Positions 9,068-17,366 of a DNA stretch of 64,000 bases are shown here, piece by piece. The translations under genes were made by a program, and so were the position numbers. Under the pieces are notes generated by a model. That model had not been told where the DNA came from. It saw only the letters and a list, made by a program, of their open reading frames with translations, and did not search any database. Source of the stretch: Chloropicon primus (taxonomy: Eukaryota > Chlorophyta > Chloropicophyceae > Chloropicales > Chloropicaceae); assembly GCA_023205875.1 (NCBI GenBank), contig CP060762.1:248001-312000 (forward strand). Direction: 5' to 3'. Within the stretch, counting starts at the first letter, position 1, and every line of letters begins with the position of its first letter.

Positions 9068-10066
9068 ATGCAGAGGGGGGACGAGGGGATGGCGTCCAAG
9101 CTGACGCTTCCCGTGAGGTCCACACGCGGGAAGAGGATGTCCGCGCTCATCGGGGAGGCGGAGGAGGCGGACAAGGAGTTCTGGAACCAGGACTTCTTCG
9201 CGGAGGAGACGAGGGACCAGGAGTACGAGAAGAGTGACAGCGAGACGAGTGTGTACGACAGCGATTTCGACGACAAGGAGGACCACGGGGACGAGGACGG
9301 GGACGAGGACAGTGACGATGAGGAGAGGAGGGAGAGGCTTCGGAAGAAGAAGAAGCTCCTGCCTCCGGGGCGGGCCAAGCCCAAGCCCAAGGCGCAGGCG
9401 GGTCCCGGGTCTGCGAGGCCGAGCTCGCGGAGGAGGTCGACGCAGGGCGTCGAGGTTGTGGAAATCGTTCGAAAGTCCTCGAGGGCGTCCGTGATGGAAG
9501 CGACCGCGAGGCACGAGGAGCACAAGCGGATGCAGCAGGTCGAGCAGAGGATCAGAAAGTTCAAGCGCGAGTCGGAGTCCTTCAGCCGGCCCAAGACGAT
9601 GGCCGTGGGAATGGAGGACCTTCTCAAGGAGAGCTGCTTGCTCACGGAAGTTCACAACTCGCAGAGCCTGAACTACCTTCTGGAGAGGGAGGAGGAGGCC
9701 AAGAGGCGGCACGCCGTCCAGAGCAGGAAGGTTTACACGGGGCCGAAAGTCAAGTACCACTCCTTCAGGGACAAGGATGGCTTGTCTCGCACAGAGCTGG
9801 TGTACACGGGAGGGGCTCAGAGCCCCAGCGAGGGGGTGCGGGGCCTGGTGCAGAGCCCCCCTTCGGCAGGGCAGCCGCCAAAGTGCGAAATTACGGGAAA
9901 GCCCGCGAGGTACCGCGACCCTCTTTCGGGCTTGTATTTCAGCAGCGTGGAATCCTTCAAGGAGGTCAGGGCCAGGAAGCCGCAGAGCAGCCGACTGCAG
10001 AACAGCGGTCGGCCGCCGAAGCTGATGAAGCTGAAAATCAAGCTGGACTTGAGCAAAAAGCAGTAA
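9068..10066 (+). CDS. VPS72: VPS72/YL1, SWR1/SRCAP chromatin-remodelling subunit
   Basis: Single exon, 332 residues from ATG 9068. The YL1 N-terminal domain begins at about residue 12 with LPVRSTRGKRMSALIGEAEE and continues through an acidic stretch, DFDDKEDHGDEDGDEDSDDE, that in relatives binds H2A.Z-H2B. The YL1 C-terminal domain is seen in PPKCEITGKPARYRDPLSGL and FSSVESFKEVR near residues 275-310. The protein delivers H2A.Z to the SWR1-type remodeller in the nucleus. The length fits the family. It is convergent with ALB3, with only 52 bases between stop codons. Its TGTAA signal sits 15 bases past the stop, so the two 3'UTRs probably overlap. Confidence 0.95.
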   Translation: MQRGDEGMASKLTLPVRSTRGKRMSALIGEAEEADKEFWNQDFFAEETRDQEYEKSDSETSVYDSDFDDKEDHGDEDGDEDSDDEERRERLRKKKKLLPPGRAKPKPKAQAGPGSARPSSRRRSTQGVEVVEIVRKSSRASVMEATARHEEHKRMQQVEQRIRKFKRESESFSRPKTMAVGMEDLLKESCLLTEVHNSQSLNYLLEREEEAKRRHAVQSRKVYTGPKVKYHSFRDKDGLSRTELVYTGGAQSPSEGVRGLVQSPPSAGQPPKCEITGKPARYRDPLSGLYFSSVESFKEVRARKPQSSRLQNSGRPPKLMKLKIKLDLSKKQ

Positions 10067-10080
10067 TCCCAATACTGGCG

Positions 10081-10085
10081 TGTAA
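10081..10085 (+). terminator. TGTAA poly(A) signal of VPS72
   Basis: TGTAAC 15 bases after the stop, inside the 52-base gap to the convergent ALB3 gene. Confidence 0.6.
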
Positions 10086-10118
10086 CAAACAACAAAAAAA
10101 GCTTGATCATCCCCCTTC

Positions 10119-11810
10119 TCAAGTGCTGCTGCTGCTGCTCTCCTGGAGGGGAATCATTCCCTTTTGCATGAGGGCCATGGCCGATCCTGGCGCAGGGACG
10201 ATTCTCTTCCTCTTGCACCTCCTGTCGATGGCAGCCTCCTGCTCCTCCTCCGCGATTCCCTCCGTTTCCCCGACGGCTGCAAGGGCCAGCTGGTCAGCCT
10301 GCGCCGGCAGAGCCTCGTCTTCGCTGTCCTCCTCCTCCACCAAGATGACCTCCGACGCCACACTGGCGGCGCCCTCAATCAGGGGCTCTTGCTTGTCCGC
10401 TCGCCTCCTTCCCACTCCATACTTCTCCTCTGGCAGCTCGATTCCCAGGTCGACCTTGGCGCCACCAAGCTTCCTCAAGTAAATTTGCTGGGCAGCCAGC
10501 AAGGAAACGTTCGAAAAGTAGTAGAGCGTGAGCCCGGCAGGCACGTTGAGCGAGAACCACCCAAGCGTCAGCGGCAGGAGTTTCGTGACCACCTGCAGAG
10601 TCTTGTTCTCCTCGGCCTCGGGGTCCTTTGGCGGACTGATTAGTGCCGAGAGGGTGTACTGTATGACCACCAGCAGAGCCGGGAGGATCACGTAGGCCTG
10701 AGCGGCCTCCCAGCCGATCGGGGGATGGCCGTCCACGAATGGGAAGAGCCAGGAGGTGCCGGCTCCGGACTTTCTCAGAGCAAGGGAAGTCGGCCCGGCC
10801 AGGGAGGGTATCCAGAAGAATCCCTCGTTCTCCAGGAGGCCCTCGTTCGCCACGTTTCCGAGCGAGTAGTAGAGGCCCAAGAAGATGGGGATGGAGGCAA
10901 AGGTAGGCAAGCAGCCGGCCAAGGGGTTTATTTTCGTCATCTCGTACAGACGGGCCGTCTCCATGTTGATCCTGTCCTTGTCGTCCCCGAACCGCCTCTT
11001 GATGCGATCGATGGTGGGCTTCAGCTCCATCGCCGCCATGCTCACCTCCGCCTGCTTCTTCGTCAACGGGTACGTCGAGGCTCGCACAAAGACGGTAAGG
11101 AGAATGATGGAAAACCCGTAGGAATAAGGCACGTGAAGGAACTCCAAACCGTGCTGAAGGACCCCCAAGACTTGCTCCAGGGCATTCGAGAGCGGGGAGA
11201 GGAAGCCGTCGTACCTCATCGGGGCGTCGGCCACGGCTGCCGAGGCGCTCGCGGCCGCGCCGGCGAGGTCGGAAGCCGAGTCCGCCACGCTCGAGGCGGC
11301 CTCCGTGATGGCGTCCGAGACCCCCTCGATGGCGACCGGAGGTTGAATCCCCGCTTCCACCGCACCCTGTGCCGCGTCCACGGCCGCTCCGACGACGGCC
11401 GAAGGGTCTGCCCCGCCCTCTGCCCCCAAGCCGTCCAGCGGCACCGAACCGACAACATCCAGAGGAGCGGGACCGACCTCCGCTTCCAGTGGGCTCGCGC
11501 CCAAACCTTCCAGAACCTCTGGTGATTCGACGACCTCGAGGTCGCCCAGCGTCAAAATCCTCGAAAGGAACTCACGCATCTCCAGCGGGAGCCCTGCAAG
11601 CGGACCCAGTCCCGCTTCCTCTGGAAGAGCACGGCAGACCTCGCGCAGCCTTCCCCTCCCCTTTCGTCTAGACGACTCCTTCTGCAGCCTTCCTCCCGTC
11701 GCTCCCGCGCATCTGAACCCCTGGAGGCGATTCCCCGCACCTCTTGCCCCCTCGACGACTCGCCCACCTCCCACCGCCCTCCTCCCTTTCCTCCCCCCTC
11801 CCTTCATCAT
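10119..11810 (-). CDS. ALB3: ALB3-type YidC/Oxa1 insertase, plastid thylakoid
   Basis: Single exon, 563 residues from ATG 11810. Residues 1-60 are Arg/Gly-rich and fit a plastid transit peptide. A low-complexity Val/Gly/Ala region follows to about 195. The insertase core from about 197 shows the first membrane segment (YSYGFSIILLTVFVRASTYPLTKKQ), the coiled loop with INMETARLYEMTKINPLAGC, and later segments FASIPIFLGLYYSLGN, AYVILPALLVVIQYTL and LTLYYFSNVSLLAAQQIYLR. The hydrophilic tail is long and acidic, then basic (RRCKRKRI), where the homologues bind cpSRP43 or ribosomes. It inserts light-harvesting and other proteins into thylakoids. The tail and plant-like core favour ALB3 over mitochondrial OXA1. 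Confidence 0.92.
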   Translation of the reverse strand: MMKGGGRKGRRAVGGGRVVEGARGAGNRLQGFRCAGATGGRLQKESSRRKGRGRLREVCRALPEEAGLGPLAGLPLEMREFLSRILTLGDLEVVESPEVLEGLGASPLEAEVGPAPLDVVGSVPLDGLGAEGGADPSAVVGAAVDAAQGAVEAGIQPPVAIEGVSDAITEAASSVADSASDLAGAAASASAAVADAPMRYDGFLSPLSNALEQVLGVLQHGLEFLHVPYSYGFSIILLTVFVRASTYPLTKKQAEVSMAAMELKPTIDRIKRRFGDDKDRINMETARLYEMTKINPLAGCLPTFASIPIFLGLYYSLGNVANEGLLENEGFFWIPSLAGPTSLALRKSGAGTSWLFPFVDGHPPIGWEAAQAYVILPALLVVIQYTLSALISPPKDPEAEENKTLQVVTKLLPLTLGWFSLNVPAGLTLYYFSNVSLLAAQQIYLRKLGGAKVDLGIELPEEKYGVGRRRADKQEPLIEGAASVASEVILVEEEDSEDEALPAQADQLALAAVGETEGIAEEEQEAAIDRRCKRKRIVPAPGSAMALMQKGMIPLQESSSSST

Positions 11811-12030
11811 TCCCCAATCGCCGACGACGCTACGCTCCGTACGACGGTACCCGTGGCAAGTCTGGTATCAATCGAAAGCCCTCAAGACGCTCCGTCGCTT
11901 GGTCGACCTTCCCTCCCGTCTCTGTCCCTCCCCTCGTCCCTCTCGGCCCCTGTCCCCCGTCCCGTCCTCACCAACCCACTCGATTGACCTCCTTCTGGAT
12001 AAGGAAAGGATAAGGTATCGTGACGGACAG
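11811..12030. other. 5' region of ALB3
   Basis: About 220 bases with no gene, rich in pyrimidines on the plus strand, adjoining the minisatellite. It should contain the ALB3 promoter. Confidence 0.35.
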
Positions 12031-12760
12031 TTTGGTTTTGGTTTGTTCCTGAGGCGAGGAGGAAGGGGTTGAGGTTGTTGGAGAGGGAGGGGCACAGGTA
12101 GAGAGGGCTTGGAGGGGAACACATCCTTGATCTGGACTACGCTTGGCAGCTGGACTTCGTTTGGCTTGGCTTGGCTTGGCTTGGCATTTGGCATCTTGGT
12201 TTGGCTTGGTTTGGTTTGGTTTGGTTTGTTCCTGAGGCGAGGAGGAAGGGGTTGAGGTTGTTGGAGAGGGAGGGGCACAGGTAGAGAGGGCTTGGAGGGG
12301 AACACATCCTTGATCTGGACTACGCTTGGCAGCTGGACTTCGTTTGGCTTGGCTTGGCTTGGCTTGGCATTTGGCATCTTGGTTTGGCTTGGTTTGGTTT
12401 GGTTTGGTTTGTTCCTGAGGCGAGGAGGAAGGGGTTGAGGTTGTTGGAGAGGGAGGGGCACAGGTAGAGAGGGCTTGGAGGGGAACACATCCTTGATCTG
12501 GACTACGCTTGGCAGCTGGACTTCGTTTGGCTTGGCTTGGCTTGGCTTGGCATTTGGCATCTTGGTTTGGCTTGGTTTGGTTTGGTTTGGTTTGTTCCTG
12601 AGGCGAGGAGGAAGGGGTTGAGGTTGTTGGAGAGGGAGGGGCACAGGTAGAGAGGGCTTGGAGGGGAACACATCCTTGATCTGGACTACGCTTGGCAGCT
12701 GGACTTCGTTTGGCTTGGCTTGGCTTGGCTTGGCATTTGGCATTTGGCATCTTGGTTTGT
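12031..12760. repeat. 183-bp minisatellite, four units
   Basis: Units are marked by GTTCCTGAGGCGAGGAGG at 12045, 12228, 12411 and 12594, a period of exactly 183 bases and essentially identical copies. Each unit contains runs of TTGGC and TTGGT pentamers. The period equals 61 codons and the unit is free of stops in at least two minus-strand frames, so long artificial reading frames cross it. It fills the divergent promoter region between ALB3 and the GNAT gene. Confidence 0.95.
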
Positions 12761-12827
12761 TGCTTGTGGGCAGCAGCAGAAGAGGGAGGTTGATTGATGA
12801 TGGATTGATGTGGAGGAAGGGAGCCCC

Positions 12828-13370
12828 ATGGTGACGGAGATGGAGCTCGAGGTGGCGACGCCAAGCAGTCTGCACGGCGAGGAACTCGAGCGAGTGGTGG
12901 TTCTGATCAACCAGGTGTACCGCGTGGCCGAGAGGGGCATGTGGATTGACGAGACCTTCAAGCGGACGGACATCGAGGAAGTGTCTGGGATCGTGAGGGA
13001 CGGGGAGCTCATGGTCTGCAGGTCTGGCGGTCGAGTCGTTGGGTGCGTCCAGTGCCGCATGCTGAACCCCAGCGCGGCGTCGTTTGGCATGCTCGTTTGC
13101 GACGAAAAGTTTCGAGGCAGAGGAATAGGGAAAGCGCTGATCGCGAGGGCTGAGGAGCGAGCCAGGGAGAAGGGAGCAAAGACGCTTCAGCTCGAGCTCC
13201 TGCACCCCATCGAGTGGAAGCAGGAGACAAAGGCGGTGTTGGAGAAGTGGTACCCGAAGCTGGGGTTCAACAAGACAGAGGAGTGGAGCTTCGATGAGCT
13301 CTATCCTCACCTCGCCAAGGGCCTCGCCCACAAGTGTTTCTTCACGGTGTTCCTCAAGGAGCTGAGGTGA
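12828..13370 (+). CDS. GNAT-family N-acetyltransferase
   Basis: Single exon, 180 residues from ATG 12828, 68 bases past the minisatellite. The acetyl-CoA-binding motif A is clear: FGMLVCDEKFRGRGIGKALI and then ARAEERAREKGAKTLQLEL. Motif B follows with EKWYPKLGFNKTEEW. The N-terminal half (VVVLINQVYRVAERGMW) resembles stand-alone GNAT proteins of fungi and bacteria that lack a known substrate. The predicted activity is acetyl transfer to a small molecule or amine, and the substrate cannot be deduced. The 3' end converges on the GAF-domain gene with 124 bases between stop codons. Confidence 0.9.
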   Translation: MVTEMELEVATPSSLHGEELERVVVLINQVYRVAERGMWIDETFKRTDIEEVSGIVRDGELMVCRSGGRVVGCVQCRMLNPSAASFGMLVCDEKFRGRGIGKALIARAEERAREKGAKTLQLELLHPIEWKQETKAVLEKWYPKLGFNKTEEWSFDELYPHLAKGLAHKCFFTVFLKELR

Positions 13371-13449
13371 CGATACAAAGAATGATCCTGCTGCAATGCA
13401 ATATTATGAAGACTCGGGAAAATCCGTTCTTTATCGATAAGAATATACT

Positions 13450-13454
13450 TTACA
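13450..13454 (-). terminator. TGTAA poly(A) signal of the three-GAF gene
   Basis: Minus-strand TGTAAAG about 40 bases beyond the stop codon. Confidence 0.5.
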
Positions 13455-13494
13455 CAAGAAAGGTTTTTCCTCCCTGTCCTCGCTCGCCTCGCCC

Positions 13495-16248
13495 CTAAAT
13501 GTAATCGTCCTTCAAGCCCCCGATGTTCTCGATGGAGACGGCCGCGATGGAGGTGATGCACTCAGCGAGTTGCTCGTCGTGCTTGGAGAACACCGTGTGC
13601 GAGATGCTGATCTTGCTGCTGTTCTTCGACTTGATGGACCCTTTGATGAAATTGAAACGCTCGTCCGTGCCCCCGGAAGAGCTGTCCCCGATCAGGGAGT
13701 GGGAGATCTTGTTGATGCACTGCACCACACCTATGGTCGCCCCCGACCTCGATACGATGGGAACGCAGAGGATGGAGGTCGTGTTCATTCCAGACTTTCT
13801 GTCCATCTCCGCATCGAAGTAAGGGTCCTTGTTCACGTCCGTGACGTTCCTTATCTTCTGCGCCATGAAGACGTAACCCGCAATACCGGAGTCCCAAGGG
13901 ATGGAGAACTCCCTGGCGTCCAGGAGAGATCCGCGCCTCCTCGCCAAGAAAGACTCTTTCTCTCGGCTGGGCCCAGAGGACGACCGGTATGCTGGGCTGA
14001 CGCCATCGCCCCCTTCTGGGTCCTCCTCGCTGGGCCCTCCCTCGTCCTCCACCCAACCCGATCCCGCCATCTTCCTAAGCTGCTTGTTTGGCCTGTCAAC
14101 CAGGAACACGGTCGCCCTGTCGCAGTACAGGATGGCCCTGCAGCACCTCGCAATCTTCACCAGCAGCTGCCTCAGATCCTTCTCCAAGTACATCATCTTC
14201 ACGGACTCGAGGAACATGCTTCCGATGCTCTTTTCCTTGACGTACTCGGCCGACACCCTCGAGGAGTCGATGTAGTCGCTCACCAGGGTCGCGATGACTT
14301 CCACGAGACCCTTGTCCTCGAACGTGAACTCACTGGAGTCGTCCTCGGACTGCTTGTTCAGAAGCTGGATGGCCCCGAGGACCTGGGAGTGGGACTGGTT
14401 GTAAAGCGGGTAGCACAGCACGGACTTCGTCTTGAAACCGCTCAAGATGTCCATCTTTGGGTTGAAGCTGGCGTGCTGATTGGCATCCTGGACCATGATC
14501 ACTTCTCCGTACGTGACGCAGTGCACCGCAATGCCGTCCCTCTTGTGCTCCTTGTGATCCACCCCAAGGATGATGGGTGTGTCGTCCGTGACCCAGGCCC
14601 CGTCAATGGCGAGGGGCAGCCTTATTTCCGTCATGCCCTCCACCCCCGCGATCGGAGTCCACAGCTCCCTCCTCACGGGATCCACGACGTACAAGCTAGC
14701 TCTCTCCGCGCCGATCAGCTCCTTCACCACCGACATGGTGCGCAGAGCAGCCTCCCTGATGTTCGTCTGGAAAGTGTCCCCGGTCGTCATGTCCCGAATC
14801 GTCTTGCACAGCTTGTAGAGCTGGTCGGCCTTCTTCGTCATTTCTGCCCTCTCGATAGCCACCGCAGTCAAGCTAGCGGCAGCCTCGAGAATCTCTTGGT
14901 CAAAGATGGAGAACTGCTCCTCTCCCAGCTTGTTCAGGCACATGATGGCGCCCTTGGACTCCCTGGCGTGGGGCGCCACGACCGGAACGCAGAGGACGGA
15001 CTTGGTGCGATAGCCCAGCTTCTTGTCCACCCTGATGTCGAACCTGTCGTCGTTGTAAGCGTCCTCGATGTTCACGGATTCGCAATTCACCGTGACCGAT
15101 CCACTGATACCGTTCGGCTGCTTGTCCGCCTTGTACAGGGGAATTCTAATGTACTTTTGGTGGGTTCCACTCAAGCCTGTGGCCTCGCCCGCTTGCAACG
15201 CCCAGAGCTCGTTCGACTCCCTGCTGGCCAAGAACGCCGTGCAGCGATCCGCCTTCACAAGCTTTCTGATGTGAATGGTAACAAGCTTGACGAGGTTGTA
15301 GAGCTCCCCGCCAGTGGCCGAGGCGATGGCCTCCGCGAGCTCCTTGAGCTGAGGGTTCTTGTGAAGCAGCTGAGCGATTCTCGCCTCCGAAGCCATTTCC
15401 CCTCCACCCGTTTGCACCCCCCTGTGCCTCTTTCTGTTGAACCTGGGAACCTCATACCTCTGCTTTACCCTCTTGTAAGCAAGCATGCCACTCGCTCCAT
15501 CCACCCCGCTCTTCGGGGCCTGGGCTGCCGAGAGCTGCCCTTGCAAGTCCTCCTTCTCGATCTTCAGCTTCTCCACCTCGTTCAGCAACCGCGAGATCTG
15601 GCCCTGGAGCTTACCGACTTCCGTGTCCAAGAACAGGGAGCTGTCGACCTCCTTCCCTGCCCTCCTCAGGCCGCCTTGCCTCACCTTGTTCGGGCTTCCC
15701 TGCTGTGGTGCGGTCATCGGCGGCCGCCTATTCATTCCCCCGTCCCTCCGCTTCAGATTCCTCAGCGCCGAGCTGTTGAAACTGTACCGGTTGCTCGTCT
15801 TGTCCTCCTTCGCTCCTCCAAAGATACTCGCAGTCTTCGTCCTCCGCCTTCGCATTGGCTTGGGACTCCCCATTGCGTTCTCGTCGGTCTCCCCAAGCGC
15901 CCCAAGACTGTCCTCTGCTCCGGTCGTATTCAAGCTATCCATAGGCGTGTTGAAGTTCAAGCCCGACTTCCTCGACCTCCTGCCCTGTGGGGCGCTCCCC
16001 GGAGCCATGTCTCCGTAGATGCTTTGCCTCTGTCCGCTGAAGACGGTCGAGGGCCTCTCTCGGCTCTCCAGTGCCGTCATGATGTTCCTCGAGTAACTCG
16101 TCTCCGGCGAACCGATAGGCGTGTTGAAGGAAGGGGTATCAGCGCTAGCGGCTCCGTCCCGAGCAAGGACCCCTTTCCACACGTGCTTCGGCATCAGGCC
16201 GAGTCCTCCCGTATTGGAGATGTTCTGCCTCTGGCCCGGAGAATTCAT
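13495..16248 (-). CDS. protein with three GAF domains
   Basis: Single exon, 917 residues. Residues 1-210 are Ser/Arg-rich and probably disordered, and a coiled coil follows at about 210-245. GAF1 spans about 300-480 (VKADRCTAFLASRESNELW, SVNIEDAYNDDRFDIRVD), GAF2 about 490-665 and GAF3 about 670-905 (ILYCDRATVFLVDRPNKQL, GMNTTSILCVPIV). The pattern of GAF1 and GAF3, with NVxDAYxDxRFD-like segments and RTKSVLCVPV, is that of cyclic-nucleotide-binding GAF domains of PDE2/5/6/11 and of GAF adenylyl cyclases. No catalytic PDE, cyclase or kinase domain follows. A regulatory cGMP/cAMP sensor or scaffold is likely, and ligand binding is inference. A membrane guanylyl cyclase lies 5 kb away. Confidence 0.9.
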   Translation of the reverse strand: MNSPGQRQNISNTGGLGLMPKHVWKGVLARDGAASADTPSFNTPIGSPETSYSRNIMTALESRERPSTVFSGQRQSIYGDMAPGSAPQGRRSRKSGLNFNTPMDSLNTTGAEDSLGALGETDENAMGSPKPMRRRRTKTASIFGGAKEDKTSNRYSFNSSALRNLKRRDGGMNRRPPMTAPQQGSPNKVRQGGLRRAGKEVDSSLFLDTEVGKLQGQISRLLNEVEKLKIEKEDLQGQLSAAQAPKSGVDGASGMLAYKRVKQRYEVPRFNRKRHRGVQTGGGEMASEARIAQLLHKNPQLKELAEAIASATGGELYNLVKLVTIHIRKLVKADRCTAFLASRESNELWALQAGEATGLSGTHQKYIRIPLYKADKQPNGISGSVTVNCESVNIEDAYNDDRFDIRVDKKLGYRTKSVLCVPVVAPHARESKGAIMCLNKLGEEQFSIFDQEILEAAASLTAVAIERAEMTKKADQLYKLCKTIRDMTTGDTFQTNIREAALRTMSVVKELIGAERASLYVVDPVRRELWTPIAGVEGMTEIRLPLAIDGAWVTDDTPIILGVDHKEHKRDGIAVHCVTYGEVIMVQDANQHASFNPKMDILSGFKTKSVLCYPLYNQSHSQVLGAIQLLNKQSEDDSSEFTFEDKGLVEVIATLVSDYIDSSRVSAEYVKEKSIGSMFLESVKMMYLEKDLRQLLVKIARCCRAILYCDRATVFLVDRPNKQLRKMAGSGWVEDEGGPSEEDPEGGDGVSPAYRSSSGPSREKESFLARRRGSLLDAREFSIPWDSGIAGYVFMAQKIRNVTDVNKDPYFDAEMDRKSGMNTTSILCVPIVSRSGATIGVVQCINKISHSLIGDSSSGGTDERFNFIKGSIKSKNSSKISISHTVFSKHDEQLAECITSIAAVSIENIGGLKDDYI

Positions 16249-17161
16249 CCTGCGGCGTGCGTCCTGGTACTACTGCACAAGTCCTCGCCCTATCCACAAC
16301 CTTGGTGTGCCTCAATTCCACCTTGGTCGCCTCACAACAGGGTTGGCGCACTTGTTGTCCTTGCTCTCCTGTTGGTCTTCCTTCCCTCGGGTAACGACGT
16401 GACAGAGATGCCACGACGCTCTCCTCCCAACCGGGACCAATCCTCAGTCCTCTCTTCTCCTTCCCTCGGTCACAACCTCAAGCAAGGTCACCTCACAACA
16501 GGGTTGGCACTCCAGTGTGCCTGCGTCTGTGTGTGTGTTGGTCTGGACTATGTCACTAGCCAATGCCAATGCCAATGAAGGGATGCCACAACACTCTCCT
16601 CCCAACCGGGACCAATCCTCAGTCCTCTCCCCTCCTCTCCCCTCCTCTCCTCTCTGACCCAAGGCCTTGGGATGTCCTTCTCATCAACGAACCCTTTGCT
16701 TTGACTTCGGTGGTTACTGGAAATGTTGGAAATGTGAATGACTTTGACCTCTGCTCCGTTTTGGTCTTGACTCAAGACTCTTGAGGCGTGGAGCAAGACA
16801 GACGGCCGTCCCCTGTCCTACCCCATGCGCACGACACCCTCTCCCTCTCCCTCTCTCCCTCTCCCTCTCCCTCTTTCTCATGAAGTGGCCAAGAGGGCAC
16901 GCGGGTTGAGGAGGGACTGTGTCACGGTGGACCACAGACCCTAATCATCAAGTCTTTGGTTCGATCTGTTTCAACAAGACTAGTTTTGTCTTGCTTGCAC
17001 AATCCCGTCATCGTGATCGCACTCCCTTCCACCTCCACCCCTCCCACTTCCTCTCCTCCTCACCTTTGCCTCCGCGAACCCGAGCGTTAATGTTTTCATC
17101 TCCATTTCATTCAGGGGAAGCCCATCGGTTACATCACTGGCACTCGAGGAGGGAGAGAGAG
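16249..17161. other. divergent 5' region of the GAF gene and receptor kinase
   Basis: No gene seen. It carries a diverged duplication on the GAF side, a CTCTCC-type simple run at 16826-16872, and the first exon of the receptor kinase leader ending at 17161. Confidence 0.5.
16330..16640. repeat. diverged direct duplication, offset 161-175 bp
   Basis: CCTCACAACAGGGTTGGC occurs at 16330 and 16491. A longer block containing CTCCCAACCGGGACCAATCC occurs from 16407 and from 16582. On the minus strand each copy reads CTGTTGTGAG, then GTGACC or GCGACC, so the copy at 16490 offers a donor-like border in the leader of the three-GAF gene. Confidence 0.85.
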
Positions 17162-17344
17162 GTGAGTTCGGGGCGGAAGGAAAGGCGGAGGGTGCGGTAG
17201 AAAGGAAAGAGGGAAGGGGTAGCGTGAATCCTCATCTCTTGCTCTTTCGAAAGAGCCCTCGCTCGAAAAGGATGGTGGCCTGAGGAGGAAGGGAAGGACT
17301 GAAAGGTGTTTTGTGGTGTGTGTTTCTTTTGTGGGAGACAGCAG
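17162..17344 (+). promoter_or_regulatory. predicted 5'UTR intron of the receptor kinase with palindromic module
   Basis: Donor AG/GTGAGTTCG at 17162 and acceptor GACAGCAG ending at 17344 give a 183-base intron, 22 bases before the ATG. At 17231-17262 it contains CTCATCTCTTGCTCTTTCG followed by AAAGAGCCCTCGCTCG. The TTCGAA centre lies about 85 bases from the donor. This is the cleanest example of the recurring module. Confidence 0.65.
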
Positions 17345-17366
17345 GGGAGGAGTGAGGCGGAGGGGC

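Noticed and set aside
11868-13331. Minus-strand frame crossing the 183-bp minisatellite and the GNAT gene
   Set aside because: It overlaps the GNAT gene in antisense, and its length comes from repeat units that lack stops in more than one frame. No independent coding signal.
13570-16578. Plus-strand reading frame of about 1000 codons opposite the three-GAF gene
   Set aside because: It mirrors the GAF gene in antisense. Its product is Arg/His/Leu/Pro-rich without domains, as expected for the complement of a GC-rich coding strand.
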